Assembly: GCA_031277075.1 (NCBI GenBank)
Contig: JAISLV010000004.1
Span: 1-15,189, forward strand
DNA length: 15,189 nucleotides
Direction of reading: 5' to 3'
DNA from: Endomicrobium sp.
GTDB lineage: Bacteria; Elusimicrobiota; Endomicrobiia; Endomicrobiales; Endomicrobiaceae
The notes under the pieces were generated by a model. It saw only the letters and a program-made list of their open reading frames with translations, searched no databases and was not told the origin of the DNA. Below, in pieces: positions 1-7,828 of this stretch; the first letter of the stretch is position 1; each line of letters starts with the position of its first letter. The position numbers and the translations under genes were made by a program.

Positions 1-599
1 AAGACAGACGCCATATACAAGATAGAGACGTTTTTTATTTGAGAGAAAGTTTGAAAACAAAATTAAATCTTGAAATGGCGGCTAGCGAGGAAATAATAAA
101 AATCGCAATAAAAGTAAAACCCGACTTTGTGTGTTTAGTTCCTGAAAAAAGGCTTGAGCTTACTACTGAAGGCGGGCTTGACGCCGCGGGACAAAAAGAA
201 AAACTAAAAGACGCCGTCGCAAGATTAAAACAGGCGGGCGTTTTGGTCAGTATGTTTATAGACCCTGAAATAAAGCAGGTTGACGCCTGCAAAGAAATTC
301 AGGCGGACTGCATTGAACTTCACACGGGAAAATACGCGAAATATTTTAAAGATTTCGGAGCAAATTCAAAAGAGTTTTTGCAGGAACTTGAAAGAATAAA
401 ATCGGCTTCTTTAAAAGCCGTTGAAAACGGACTAATTTTAAACGCAGGTCACGGGCTTGATTACGATAATATAAAACCGATATGCCAAATACACAAAATG
501 AACGAATTCAACATAGGTTTTTCAATAATAGCAAGAAGCGTCTTTACAGGTTTAGAAGCGGCGGTAAAAGAAATGATAGCCGCAATTGAAAATTTGTAA
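1..599 (+). CDS. pdxJ: Pyridoxine 5'-phosphate synthase PdxJ (5' end outside window)
   Basis: PdxJ condenses 1-deoxy-D-xylulose 5-phosphate with 3-amino-2-oxopropyl phosphate to pyridoxine 5'-phosphate, the last ring-forming step of the DXP-dependent vitamin B6 route, in the cytoplasm. The frame is open from the first base. Reading from base 3 gives the family segment DRRHIQDRDV, so roughly 40 N-terminal residues lie upstream and the internal TTG at 39 is not the start. Recognisable blocks follow: LNLEMA with the catalytic-region Glu (codon 72-74), the PEKR block followed by TTEGGLD (from 141), ELHTGKYA, NAGHGLDY (from 441) and the C-terminal FNIGFSIIARSVF phosphate-binding segment. The stop is TAA at 597-599. 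It is followed after 9 bases by darT, and its stop region supplies the AAGGGG that serves as darT's ribosome binding site. The family assignment is secure. Confidence 0.96.
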   Translation, partial: DRRHIQDRDVFYLRESLKTKLNLEMAASEEIIKIAIKVKPDFVCLVPEKRLELTTEGGLDAAGQKEKLKDAVARLKQAGVLVSMFIDPEIKQVDACKEIQADCIELHTGKYAKYFKDFGANSKEFLQELERIKSASLKAVENGLILNAGHGLDYDNIKPICQIHKMNEFNIGFSIIARSVFTGLEAAVKEMIAAIENL

Positions 600-608
600 G
601 GGGTATTT

Positions 609-1268
609 GTGAAAATTGAGAGTTTTAAGGATATAAAAATATATAGAATGACTCATATGGTAAATATTTCGCATATACTTAAATATGGTATTACGCATAA
701 AAGCTCTAAAAATGCAAATCATAATTATCATCCGATTGGCGATACGAGCTTAATAGATAAGCGAAATGATTTTTCGGTTAATGTCTCTAACGGGGAAAAT
801 AACGTTAAAGGCTCAATAATTTTAGGGGATTTTATTCCTTTTTATTTTGGAATCAAAATGCCGATGTTGTATGTAATACAACATGGAGGTAATTTTGTTG
901 AATACCCTATTTTGCCGCAAGATATAGTATATATGGTTTGTTATATAGAAAATTTGGTTAAAGTTTGTAATAATTTTTATTTTCCCGACGGTCATGCCAC
1001 TGATTGTTTATCTTGCTTTTATGATTCCAGTAAAATTAACGATATTATCAGTATAATAAATTGGGACGCTATAACGAGAAGTTATTGGGCAGGAACGGAT
1101 AATTTGGACATTAAACGCCAGAAACAGGCGGAATTTTTGATTGCTGAAGATGTTCCTTACGAATTTATCTCTTATTTTGGATGTTATAATTTGTCTGCAA
1201 AAGAGAATTTGATTCAATACGGCGTAAATAAAGAAAAAATTAAAATTGTCCCTGAAGCATACTATTAG
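609..1268 (+). CDS. darT: DarT-family DNA ADP-ribosyltransferase toxin (DUF4433)
   Basis: DarT uses NAD+ to attach ADP-ribose to thymidine in single-stranded DNA, blocking replication. With DarG it forms a toxin-antitoxin and anti-phage system. The 219-residue protein has the family order. An N-terminal IYRMTH followed by NISHILKYGI (11-28) opens the NAD pocket. DFIPFYFGIKMPMLYVI (74-90) is the usual FYFG.RxPMLY block, here with Lys83 where Arg is more common. PDGHAT (126-131) contains a conserved His. KQAEFLI (172-178) places Glu175 where the family's catalytic Glu lies (Glu160 in Thermus aquaticus DarT). The start is GTG at 609, 5 bases after AAGGGG (598-603). No upstream start is possible in frame without entering pdxJ. 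All core residues appear intact, so it is probably active. Codons are more AT-rich than those of pdxJ and glmS on either side, which suggests horizontal gain. darG follows after 8 bases. The subtype (DarT1 or DarT2) cannot be settled from sequence reading alone. Confidence 0.93.
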   Translation: MKIESFKDIKIYRMTHMVNISHILKYGITHKSSKNANHNYHPIGDTSLIDKRNDFSVNVSNGENNVKGSIILGDFIPFYFGIKMPMLYVIQHGGNFVEYPILPQDIVYMVCYIENLVKVCNNFYFPDGHATDCLSCFYDSSKINDIISIINWDAITRSYWAGTDNLDIKRQKQAEFLIAEDVPYEFISYFGCYNLSAKENLIQYGVNKEKIKIVPEAYY

Positions 1269-1276
1269 GCGGCGCT

Positions 1277-2314
1277 ATGATAAAATACATAAATGGTAAT
1301 ATTCTACATTCTAATGCCGACGCGCTTGTCAATACCGTCAATACCGTCGGCGTAATGGGAAAAGGAATTGCTTTACAATTTAAGAAAAGTTATCCTAACA
1401 ATTTTAAAGCGTATTTTAACGCTTGTAAAACGGGGAAAATCGCAATAGGCAAACTGTTTGTCTCTAATGACAGCAATTTACTATCAGGCGAAAAAATCAT
1501 CATTAATTTTCCTACAAAACAGGATTGGAGAAAACCTTCAGAGTATGAATATATAGAAAAAGGCTTGATAGATTTGCTTAGAATTATTGACGTATATAAA
1601 ATAAATAGTATCGCAATTCCACCTCTTGGTTCTGGCAACGGAGGATTAAAATGGGAAATAGTAAAAGGAATGATAGAAAAAACATTTGCTCTTTCTAATG
1701 TTAATGTGTTTGTGTATGAGCCTACCGATAAAATTAAAGAATTTTTAAAGAGCGAAAGAGTTAAGTTGACAGACGCAAGGGCGATGTTTCTTTATGTATT
1801 ATACGATTTGGTAAAAAACGACGAATATGTGTCGGAATTTTCAAGCGAAAAAATTTGTTATTTTATGCAGCGTTTCGGCGCAAAAAAATATTTTAAACTC
1901 AATTTTGAGCCAAAATTTTACGGACCATATTCTGGTAAAGTGCGCTATATATTAAATATTTTAAACGGCAGCTATATTATGGAATATAGCGATATGAACA
2001 AAAAGCCTTTTGAACCCTTGACATTAGTTAAAGACGGTTATGACATCGTGGCAGATTATGTAAGCAACAATTCAGAAATAAAAGAGATAACGTCTAAAAC
2101 GGTAGACTTTTTAAAAGGGTATTATTCAGATTTTGCGCTTGAGCTGTTGTCTTCTATAGATTATATCGTTAATGCGGAAAAAACTTTTAATAAGGAAATC
2201 ATTATTAATAAACTTAACGAATGGAACGACAGAAAAAGAAGTATATTTTCTAATCAGAGATATATTGATATTGCTTTAGATAAGTTGAAAAGGGGAAATT
2301 TATGTGCGGGATAG
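1277..2314 (+). CDS. darG: DarG antitoxin: macrodomain ADP-ribosyl glycohydrolase plus DarT-binding C-terminal domain
   Basis: DarG removes ADP-ribose from thymidine through an N-terminal macrodomain and also neutralises DarT directly through its C-terminal domain. Here the macrodomain spans about residues 1-155. NGNIL (6-10), ADALVNTVNTVGVMGKGIAL (14-33), NFPTKQDWR (77-85) with Lys81 matching the catalytic Lys of characterised DarG, and PPLGSGNGGL (115-124) are all visible. The C-terminal part (about 163-345) has the typical ARAMFLYVLYDL, YFMQRFG, FYGPYSGKVRYIL and GSYIMEYSDM blocks. The length of 345 residues is normal for the family. ATG 1277 is 8 bases after the darT stop, with a weak AGGCGG just upstream. 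The last codons overlap glmS: TAG at 2312-2314 lies 13 bases inside glmS, so the NLCAG tail is encoded by the glmS start region. Co-transcription with darT is expected. Base composition is AT-rich like darT. Confidence 0.93.
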   Translation: MIKYINGNILHSNADALVNTVNTVGVMGKGIALQFKKSYPNNFKAYFNACKTGKIAIGKLFVSNDSNLLSGEKIIINFPTKQDWRKPSEYEYIEKGLIDLLRIIDVYKINSIAIPPLGSGNGGLKWEIVKGMIEKTFALSNVNVFVYEPTDKIKEFLKSERVKLTDARAMFLYVLYDLVKNDEYVSEFSSEKICYFMQRFGAKKYFKLNFEPKFYGPYSGKVRYILNILNGSYIMEYSDMNKKPFEPLTLVKDGYDIVADYVSNNSEIKEITSKTVDFLKGYYSDFALELLSSIDYIVNAEKTFNKEIIINKLNEWNDRKRSIFSNQRYIDIALDKLKRGNLCAG

Positions 2315-4131
2315 TCGGCTATATCGGCGGAGCGGAAGCGGTTGACATTATATTTGACGGGCTTAAAAAACTTGAATATCGTGGATACGATTCGGCGGGG
2401 GTCGCCGTTGTAAGCGGCGGGAAACTAGAAATAAGACGAAGCGCGGGAAAACTTTCTAAATTAAAAGAAGTTTTGTCAAAAAAGCCCTTAAGCGGGAACT
2501 TGGGCGTAGGACATACGCGCTGGGCTACGCACGGAAAACCTTGCGAAGAAAACGCGCATCCGCATACGGATTCTTCGGGTTCTATCGTCGTTGTGCATAA
2601 CGGGATAATTGAAAACTACGTTGAGCTGAAAGAAAATCTTCAAAAAGACGGACAGGTTTTTAAGTCGGAAACCGACACCGAAGTCGTAGCTCATCTTGTG
2701 CGCAAATATTATAAAAATAATTTGTTTGAGGCTGTAAAAAGAGCTTTAAAAGATATTCGCGGCTCGTATTCTTTGGGCGTTATTTGCAAAGACGAGCCGA
2801 AAAAAATTGTTTGCGCAAGATACGACGCTCCTTTAATAATAGGCTGCGGAAAAAATGAAAATTTTATAGCTTCAGATATTCCTGCTTTGCTTGCTTACAC
2901 CAAAGATATGATTTTCCTTGAAAACGGCGATATTGCTGAAATTTCGTCCGAAAAAATATTCATTGCGGATTTAGACGGAAAAGAAATAAAGCGCGAAATT
3001 AAAAAAATTTCGTGGGACGCAGTTCAAGCGGAAAAAGACGGCTACAAACATTTTATGCTTAAAGAAATTTACGAGCAGCCGCGCGCCATAGAAGACACTT
3101 TTAGAGGAAGAATTTACCCCGACGATGGAAGAGTTTATATTGAAGAAGTAAAACTGACGCGGGAATTTATACAAAATCTTTCAAGGGTTTATATAGTGGC
3201 GTGCGGAACTTCTTACCATGCGGGTTTGACTGCGAAATTTTTAATAGAAAATTTCGCAAAAATTTCGGTTGAAGCAGACATAGCTTCCGAGTTTAGATAC
3301 AGACGTCCTGTTTTTTTTGAAAATAGTTTGACCGTCGCAATATCGCAGTCGGGCGAAACGGCTGACACCATAGCGGCTTTGCGTTTGGCAAAAGCAAACG
3401 GAAGCAAAACTCTTGCTGTTTGCAATGTTGTAGATTCAAGCCTAGCAAGAGAAGCAGACGACGTGTTTTATACGCGCTGCGGACCGGAAATAGGCGTGGC
3501 GTCTACAAAAGCGTTTACGGGGCAGCTTACGGCTTTTTATATTTTGGCTTTAGACTGGGCGCAAAAACGGGATTCTTTAACGCCTGAATTATTGCAGAAA
3601 TATATTAAAGAACTTTGGGCTGTTCCGTTAAAAGTAAGCGACTTTCTTAAGAACTCCGAATCAGTTTTAGAGGCTGCAAAAAATTATTCCAATAAAAAAG
3701 ATTTTTTGTATTTGGGCAGACATGTCAATTATCCCGTAGCTTTAGAAGGCGCTTTAAAATTAAAAGAAATTTCTTATATACACGCCGAAGGATACGCCGC
3801 AGGCGAAATGAAACACGGACCTATCGCTTTGATAGACGAAAGAATGCCGATAGTCGCTATAGCCGTTCGTTCGAAAATTTATGAAAAAATCGTTTCAAAC
3901 ATAGAAGAGGCTAAGGCGCGCGGGGGAACTATTATCGCAATTGCAAGCGGCAAAGATAAAAATATAGCCGCCCAGACGGACGTTCAAATTTACGTGCCAG
4001 AAACAGACGAGTTTTTTTCGCCTATAATAACGGCTGTTCCTTTGCAGCTTTTGGCGTATCACATAGCGGTAATTTTAGGCTGCGACGTAGACCAGCCCAG
4101 AAATTTAGCAAAATCCGTGACGGTAGAATAA
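2302..4131 (+). CDS. glmS: Glutamine--fructose-6-phosphate aminotransferase (isomerising)
   Basis: GlmS makes glucosamine 6-phosphate from fructose 6-phosphate and glutamine, the committed step toward UDP-GlcNAc for peptidoglycan and LPS. At 609 residues it matches the Escherichia coli enzyme. The N-terminal MCGIVGYIGG gives Cys2 as the glutaminase nucleophile after Met removal. GHTRWATHG and HNGIIENY complete the type II amidotransferase domain (about 1-220). Two SIS sugar-isomerase domains follow, with VACGTSYHAG, ISQSGETADT and GVASTKAFTGQ in the first and the LGRH block, EGALKLKEISYIHAEG and AAGEMKHGPIAL leading into the second. The C-terminal DQPRNLAKSVTVE carries the isomerase Lys605. 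The ATG at 2302 is 6 bases after AAAAGGGG (2288-2295) and lies inside the 3' end of darG, so glmS may be translationally coupled to the antitoxin. There is no room for a glmS ribozyme in the 5' region. Confidence 0.98.
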   Translation: MCGIVGYIGGAEAVDIIFDGLKKLEYRGYDSAGVAVVSGGKLEIRRSAGKLSKLKEVLSKKPLSGNLGVGHTRWATHGKPCEENAHPHTDSSGSIVVVHNGIIENYVELKENLQKDGQVFKSETDTEVVAHLVRKYYKNNLFEAVKRALKDIRGSYSLGVICKDEPKKIVCARYDAPLIIGCGKNENFIASDIPALLAYTKDMIFLENGDIAEISSEKIFIADLDGKEIKREIKKISWDAVQAEKDGYKHFMLKEIYEQPRAIEDTFRGRIYPDDGRVYIEEVKLTREFIQNLSRVYIVACGTSYHAGLTAKFLIENFAKISVEADIASEFRYRRPVFFENSLTVAISQSGETADTIAALRLAKANGSKTLAVCNVVDSSLAREADDVFYTRCGPEIGVASTKAFTGQLTAFYILALDWAQKRDSLTPELLQKYIKELWAVPLKVSDFLKNSESVLEAAKNYSNKKDFLYLGRHVNYPVALEGALKLKEISYIHAEGYAAGEMKHGPIALIDERMPIVAIAVRSKIYEKIVSNIEEAKARGGTIIAIASGKDKNIAAQTDVQIYVPETDEFFSPIITAVPLQLLAYHIAVILGCDVDQPRNLAKSVTVE

Positions 4132-4136
4132 CGTAT

Positions 4137-5405
4137 ATGGAAAAAGTAATTCTTGTCGGGGTTTATAGTAAAGACGGCGATAAGCAGGCTTTGTCGGCTT
4201 CGCTTGACGAATTGGAACGGCTGTGCGCTACCGACGGCGCGCTAAGCGTTAAAAGAGTTATACAAAAGAGGAAGTCTATAGACCCTGCGTATTTTATAGG
4301 CGGGGGAAAAGCGCTTGAAATAAAAGACGAAGTTGAAAGGTTAGGGGCGGCTGCGGTAGTTTTTGACGATATATTAAAACCCGTCCAGCAAAGAAATCTT
4401 GAAAAACTTATCGGCGTGAAAATCGTAGATAGAGTAAGAGTGATTCTTGATATTTTTGCCGTCAGGGCGCGGACAAAAGAAGGCAAACTGCAAGTTCAAA
4501 GAGCCGAGCTTACGTATAGTTTATCGCATCTTTCAAATCAGGGCTTATATTTAGACAGCCAAACAGGCGGCATAGGCACAAGACGCGGACCGGGCGAGAA
4601 AAAACTTGAGACAGACAAAAGAAAAATAAGAGACGAAATCGCGGCTCTTGATAAGGAAATAGAAAAGATACGCCAAAGGCGCGCCGTTCAGAGAATTTCC
4701 CGCTCAAATTCTGACTTGCCTGAAATTGCGATTTGCGGCTATACAAACGCGGGCAAATCGACTCTTTTAAAAACTCTTTCCAATTCCGACGTATATTCCG
4801 ACGACAAACTTTTTGCCACCTTAGACCCGCTTACAAGAAAAGCGAAACTTCCCGCAGGACGCGCGGTTCTGTTTACCGACACAGTCGGTTTTATAAGCAA
4901 ACTCCCTCACGATTTGGTAGAGGCTTTTAAATCTACTATGGAAGAGATTTTGAGAGCAAACTGCATTTTGCATATTATAGACGCGGCTTCAAATAAAGAA
5001 AAAAGAAAGCGCGAGACCGAGACCGTTTTATCTGTGTTAAAAGAAATAGGCGCGGACGAAATTCCGACGATAACCGTTTATAATAAATCCGACAAACTTG
5101 ATAAATACGAAAAAGCCATATTAAAACATAACGCTTGCGCGGTATCCGCAAAAAACGGAGACGGATTAAAAGATTTGCTTTGCGCAATTGAAAAAATAGT
5201 ATTGCCTAAGCATCAAACTTACAAAATGGTTTTAAAATACGGCGCTCAGAAGATTTTGGGAAAGTTATATAAGCTTGCCAACGTCAAAGAAATTAAATAC
5301 GATAAAAATAGCGCAATCGCGGTGTTTGAGACGTCAAAAGAAAATTACGCTAGAATAGCGCGGGAAATCGGATTGCGCAAAAATTGCTATAATGCTAAAA
5401 AATAA
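4137..5405 (+). CDS. hflX: GTPase HflX (ribosome-associated)
   Basis: HflX is a ribosome-binding GTPase that splits or rescues stalled 70S ribosomes under stress. The 422-residue protein shows the N-terminal HflX domain (about 5-185) with YFIGGGKALEI and FDDILKPVQQRNLEK. The glycine-rich linker GGIGTRRGPGEKKLETD leads into a charged helix likely to form a coiled coil (about 160-185). The G domain has G1 GYTNAGKST (201-209), the switch I Thr in FATLDPLTR (227-234), G3 DTVGF (248-252), G4 NKSD (316-319) and G5 SAK (337-339). A short C-terminal domain follows (about 360-422). The ATG lies 5 bases after the glmS stop and has no clear Shine-Dalgarno sequence, so translation probably depends on coupling to glmS. 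The 3' end approaches acpS closely, and TAA 5403-5405 overlaps its likely ribosome binding site. Family assignment is secure. Confidence 0.96.
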   Translation: MEKVILVGVYSKDGDKQALSASLDELERLCATDGALSVKRVIQKRKSIDPAYFIGGGKALEIKDEVERLGAAAVVFDDILKPVQQRNLEKLIGVKIVDRVRVILDIFAVRARTKEGKLQVQRAELTYSLSHLSNQGLYLDSQTGGIGTRRGPGEKKLETDKRKIRDEIAALDKEIEKIRQRRAVQRISRSNSDLPEIAICGYTNAGKSTLLKTLSNSDVYSDDKLFATLDPLTRKAKLPAGRAVLFTDTVGFISKLPHDLVEAFKSTMEEILRANCILHIIDAASNKEKRKRETETVLSVLKEIGADEIPTITVYNKSDKLDKYEKAILKHNACAVSAKNGDGLKDLLCAIEKIVLPKHQTYKMVLKYGAQKILGKLYKLANVKEIKYDKNSAIAVFETSKENYARIAREIGLRKNCYNAKK

Positions 5406-5418
5406 GGACATACAGGAT

Positions 5419-5754
5419 ATGAATATAGGCGCGGACATAGAAGAAGTTAAAAGATTTAAAAAATACGCAAAAGATAAAGAGCGGCTTGAAAGGCTTTTTT
5501 CAAAAGACGAAATTTTTTATTGTCTTTCAAAAAAAAATCCTGCGCAAAGTTTGGCGGCTCGTTTTTGCGCAAAAGAAGCCGTTTGGAAGGCTCTTGAGAA
5601 AGAAAATAAAAAAATTACGGTCGCAGATATTTCCGTAAAAAATAATTCCGACGGAACGCCTGAGATTTATGTAAAGAATAAAAAGCGCAAAGACGTAAAA
5701 GTGTCTTTATCTCATACTAAAGAATACGCGATGGCTATGGCGGTGAAATTATGA
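5419..5754 (+). CDS. acpS: Holo-[acyl-carrier-protein] synthase AcpS
   Basis: AcpS transfers 4'-phosphopantetheine from CoA to apo-ACP, activating fatty acid synthesis. I chose ATG 5419 (111 residues) rather than the in-frame ATG 5392. The family opens with M-I-G-x-D-I, and here MNIGADIEEV starts exactly at 5419. AAGGA (5403-5407) precedes it, whereas nothing like a ribosome binding site precedes 5392. Asp6 (GADIEE) and Glu53 in FCAKEAVWKAL (49-59) match the metal-binding and catalytic acidic residues of the family. The C-terminal VSLSHTKEYAMAMAV is also typical. It sits 13 bases after hflX and overlaps nnrD by ATGA (5751-5754), indicating translational coupling. Pairing of acpS with NAD(P)HX repair genes is common in bacteria. 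Confidence 0.93.
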   Translation: MNIGADIEEVKRFKKYAKDKERLERLFSKDEIFYCLSKKNPAQSLAARFCAKEAVWKALEKENKKITVADISVKNNSDGTPEIYVKNKKRKDVKVSLSHTKEYAMAMAVKL

Positions 5755-6584
5755 ATGCGGCGGAAATAAAGAAATTTGTTTTGTCGCTTGAAAGACCCAA
5801 AGACAGCAATAAATACGATTACGGACATATTTTGGTCGTCGCAGGCTCTAAAAATACGCCGGGCGCGGGCGTTTTGTGCGCAAACGGCGCGATGCGCGCG
5901 GGCGCGGGTCTTGCGACATATTCCTGCGAGGAAAATTTTTTAACGCAAGCCGCGTCAATGTCAAAACCTGAAACGATGTTTTTGACTTATAAGAGCGCGT
6001 CTGATATTATTGATTTTATAAAGTCGCGGAAAGTCGCGGCGGCGGCGTTTGGACCCGGTCTTTGTCTTTCTTGGCGTTTAAGCGGGTTTGTCGACGAGAT
6101 AATTTCTGAGGTTGACATACCCGTTGTTTTAGACGCTTCAGCTTTAACGGCTTACGGCGGCAAAGCTCAAAAATTGAAAAACGCGAAAGCGAAATTAATT
6201 CTTACGCCGCACGCGGGGGAGTTTAATAAACTTTGCGCTGGGAAAGATTTAGTAGCCGATACCGTTAAAAATTTTGCAAAACAAAATTCTTTGACGTGTC
6301 TGCTTAAAGGGCATAATACCGTAGTTTCAGACGGGGATAGGGTTTATATTAACGGCAGCGGAACGCCCGCGATGGCTACTGCTGGAAGCGGAGACGTTTT
6401 GAGCGGAATAATAGCGGCTTTTGCGGCAAGAGGTTTCGTTCCGTTTGAAGCGGCAAAGTTCGGAGCTTACGTTCACGGTTTAGCGGGCGAACTTGCCCAA
6501 AAAGACAAAGGCGCAAACGGAATTATAGCAAGCGATATTTGCGAAAATATTCCATATATTTTAAAACGGCTTGCATCGGAGTAG
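5751..6584 (+). CDS. nnrD: ADP-dependent NAD(P)H-hydrate dehydratase (stand-alone dehydratase domain)
   Basis: NnrD converts the damaged cofactor (S)-NAD(P)HX back to NAD(P)H with ADP as co-substrate. The 277 residues form a ribokinase-like YjeF C-terminal domain. DYGHILVVAGS (23-33) begins the nucleotide fold, GAGVLCANGAMRAGAGLATY (38-57) and AAFGPGL (98-104) follow, then VVLDASAL (125-132), LTPHAGEF (151-158) and LLKGHNTVV (184-192). The signature NGSGTPAMATAGSGDVLSG (201-219) contains the catalytic-site Asp215. The N-terminal epimerase domain (NnrE) found in bifunctional Nnr proteins is absent, and no epimerase gene is in the window. The start ATG overlaps the acpS stop. The M20 gene follows after 3 bases. 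Confidence 0.94.
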   Translation: MNAAEIKKFVLSLERPKDSNKYDYGHILVVAGSKNTPGAGVLCANGAMRAGAGLATYSCEENFLTQAASMSKPETMFLTYKSASDIIDFIKSRKVAAAAFGPGLCLSWRLSGFVDEIISEVDIPVVLDASALTAYGGKAQKLKNAKAKLILTPHAGEFNKLCAGKDLVADTVKNFAKQNSLTCLLKGHNTVVSDGDRVYINGSGTPAMATAGSGDVLSGIIAAFAARGFVPFEAAKFGAYVHGLAGELAQKDKGANGIIASDICENIPYILKRLASE

Positions 6585-6587
6585 AAA

Positions 6588-7757
6588 ATGAGCTTTGAAA
6601 ATAAAACTTTTGAAAAAGAAATTATAAATATCAGACGCTTCATTCATCAAAACCCAGAGCTGAGCGGTAAAGAGTATAATACCGCAAATTTTATAGAAAA
6701 AAAATTGGAAGAACTTAAAATTCCGCATAAACGTTTGGCGAAAACGGGCGTTGCGGCTTTGCTTAAAGGCTCTTTAGGACAAGAAAAAACTGTAGCGCTA
6801 AGAGCCGATATAGACGCTTTGCCGCTAGACGAGGCAAACGGCGTTCCTTATAAATCCGTCAATAAAGGCGTTATGCACGCATGCGGACACGACTGCCATG
6901 CCGCCGTTATGCTTGGCGCGGCAAAACTTTTAAATGAAAATAAAAATAATTTGAAAGGCGGCGTTAAATTTATTTTTCAGCCCGCCGAAGAAATTGCAGG
7001 CGGCGCAAAAAAAATGATTAAAGACGGAGTTTTACGCAACCCTAAGCCCGATATGATTTTAGGCGCGCATATATGTCCTTGGATAAAGTCGGGCAAAGTG
7101 GGAATAAAATACGGCGCGATGATGGCTGCGGTAGATAAATTTACCGTAATTGTAAAAGGACGAGTAGCGCACGGAGCTTATCCGCATTTAGGCAAAGACG
7201 CCATAACCGCCGCCGCGTATTTTATTACAAGCGTTCAAACCGTTGTCTCAAGAGAAATAGACCCTATTGACAATGCGGTTGTAACCATAGGCAAAATTAA
7301 CGGCGGGGCGGCTTATAACATAATTTGCGACGAAATATCTATGGTAGGCACGGTGAGAAGCGTAAATAAAAAAGCGAGGCGGGCGGTAAAAAAAAGCATT
7401 TTGAATAAACTTAACGGGCTTGAGAGTTCGTTTGGAGTAAAATGTAAAATTGTCTACGAGTCTTACGACGCGCCTCTTATAAATTCAAAAGAAATTACGG
7501 AAATTTGCCATAATAGCGCGAACGAATTTTACGGTAAAGACAATGTTATCGTCCTTGAAAACCCGTCTATGGGCGGAGAAGATTTTGCAAGTTATTTGGA
7601 AGAAATTCCGGGTAATTTTATGTATATAGGCTCGTCAAACGGCGCGCAGACTTCTTATCCTTGGCACCATTGCAGTTTTAATGTAGATGAAAAAGCTCTT
7701 CCTCAAGCCGCAAAATACATAGCCTATACCGTTGAGAAAATCCTAAACGGCAAATAA
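6588..7757 (+). CDS. M20 family amidohydrolase (M20D, N-acyl-amino-acid/hippurate hydrolase-like)
   Basis: This 389-residue protein belongs to the M20D metallohydrolases, which cleave N-acyl or amide bonds of amino-acid derivatives. Metal-binding motifs are visible: ALRADIDALPL (70-80), MHACGHDCHAA (96-106) with Cys99 and His101, QPAEE (131-135) with Glu135, GAH (159-161) with His161, and PWHHCSF (358-364) near the C-terminus. MGGEDFASYL (328-337) is also typical. The dimerisation (lid) domain occupies about 180-290, with GRVAHGAYPH. No signal peptide is seen, so it should be cytoplasmic. GGAG in the end of nnrD serves as the ribosome binding site for ATG 6588. It is the last gene of the + strand operon. 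The substrate cannot be determined: N-acetyl-diaminopimelate, indole-3-acetyl conjugates and N-acyl amino acids are all handled by relatives. Confidence 0.9.
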   Translation: MSFENKTFEKEIINIRRFIHQNPELSGKEYNTANFIEKKLEELKIPHKRLAKTGVAALLKGSLGQEKTVALRADIDALPLDEANGVPYKSVNKGVMHACGHDCHAAVMLGAAKLLNENKNNLKGGVKFIFQPAEEIAGGAKKMIKDGVLRNPKPDMILGAHICPWIKSGKVGIKYGAMMAAVDKFTVIVKGRVAHGAYPHLGKDAITAAAYFITSVQTVVSREIDPIDNAVVTIGKINGGAAYNIICDEISMVGTVRSVNKKARRAVKKSILNKLNGLESSFGVKCKIVYESYDAPLINSKEITEICHNSANEFYGKDNVIVLENPSMGGEDFASYLEEIPGNFMYIGSSNGAQTSYPWHHCSFNVDEKALPQAAKYIAYTVEKILNGK

Positions 7758-7828
7758 AACTTTTCAGAAATTATCTTTTAACTCCCCGACGCGCCCGCTT
7801 GACGGCAAATTCTTAAAATCAATTCAAA

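Noticed and set aside
2200..2301. Possible glmS ribozyme upstream of glmS
   Set aside because: The sequence upstream is coding for the DarG C-terminus and shows no ribozyme core; only a ribosome binding site is present.
5392..5418. Upstream ATG for acpS overlapping hflX
   Set aside because: It adds nine residues not found in the AcpS family and has no ribosome binding site; ATG 5419 gives the canonical N-terminus.
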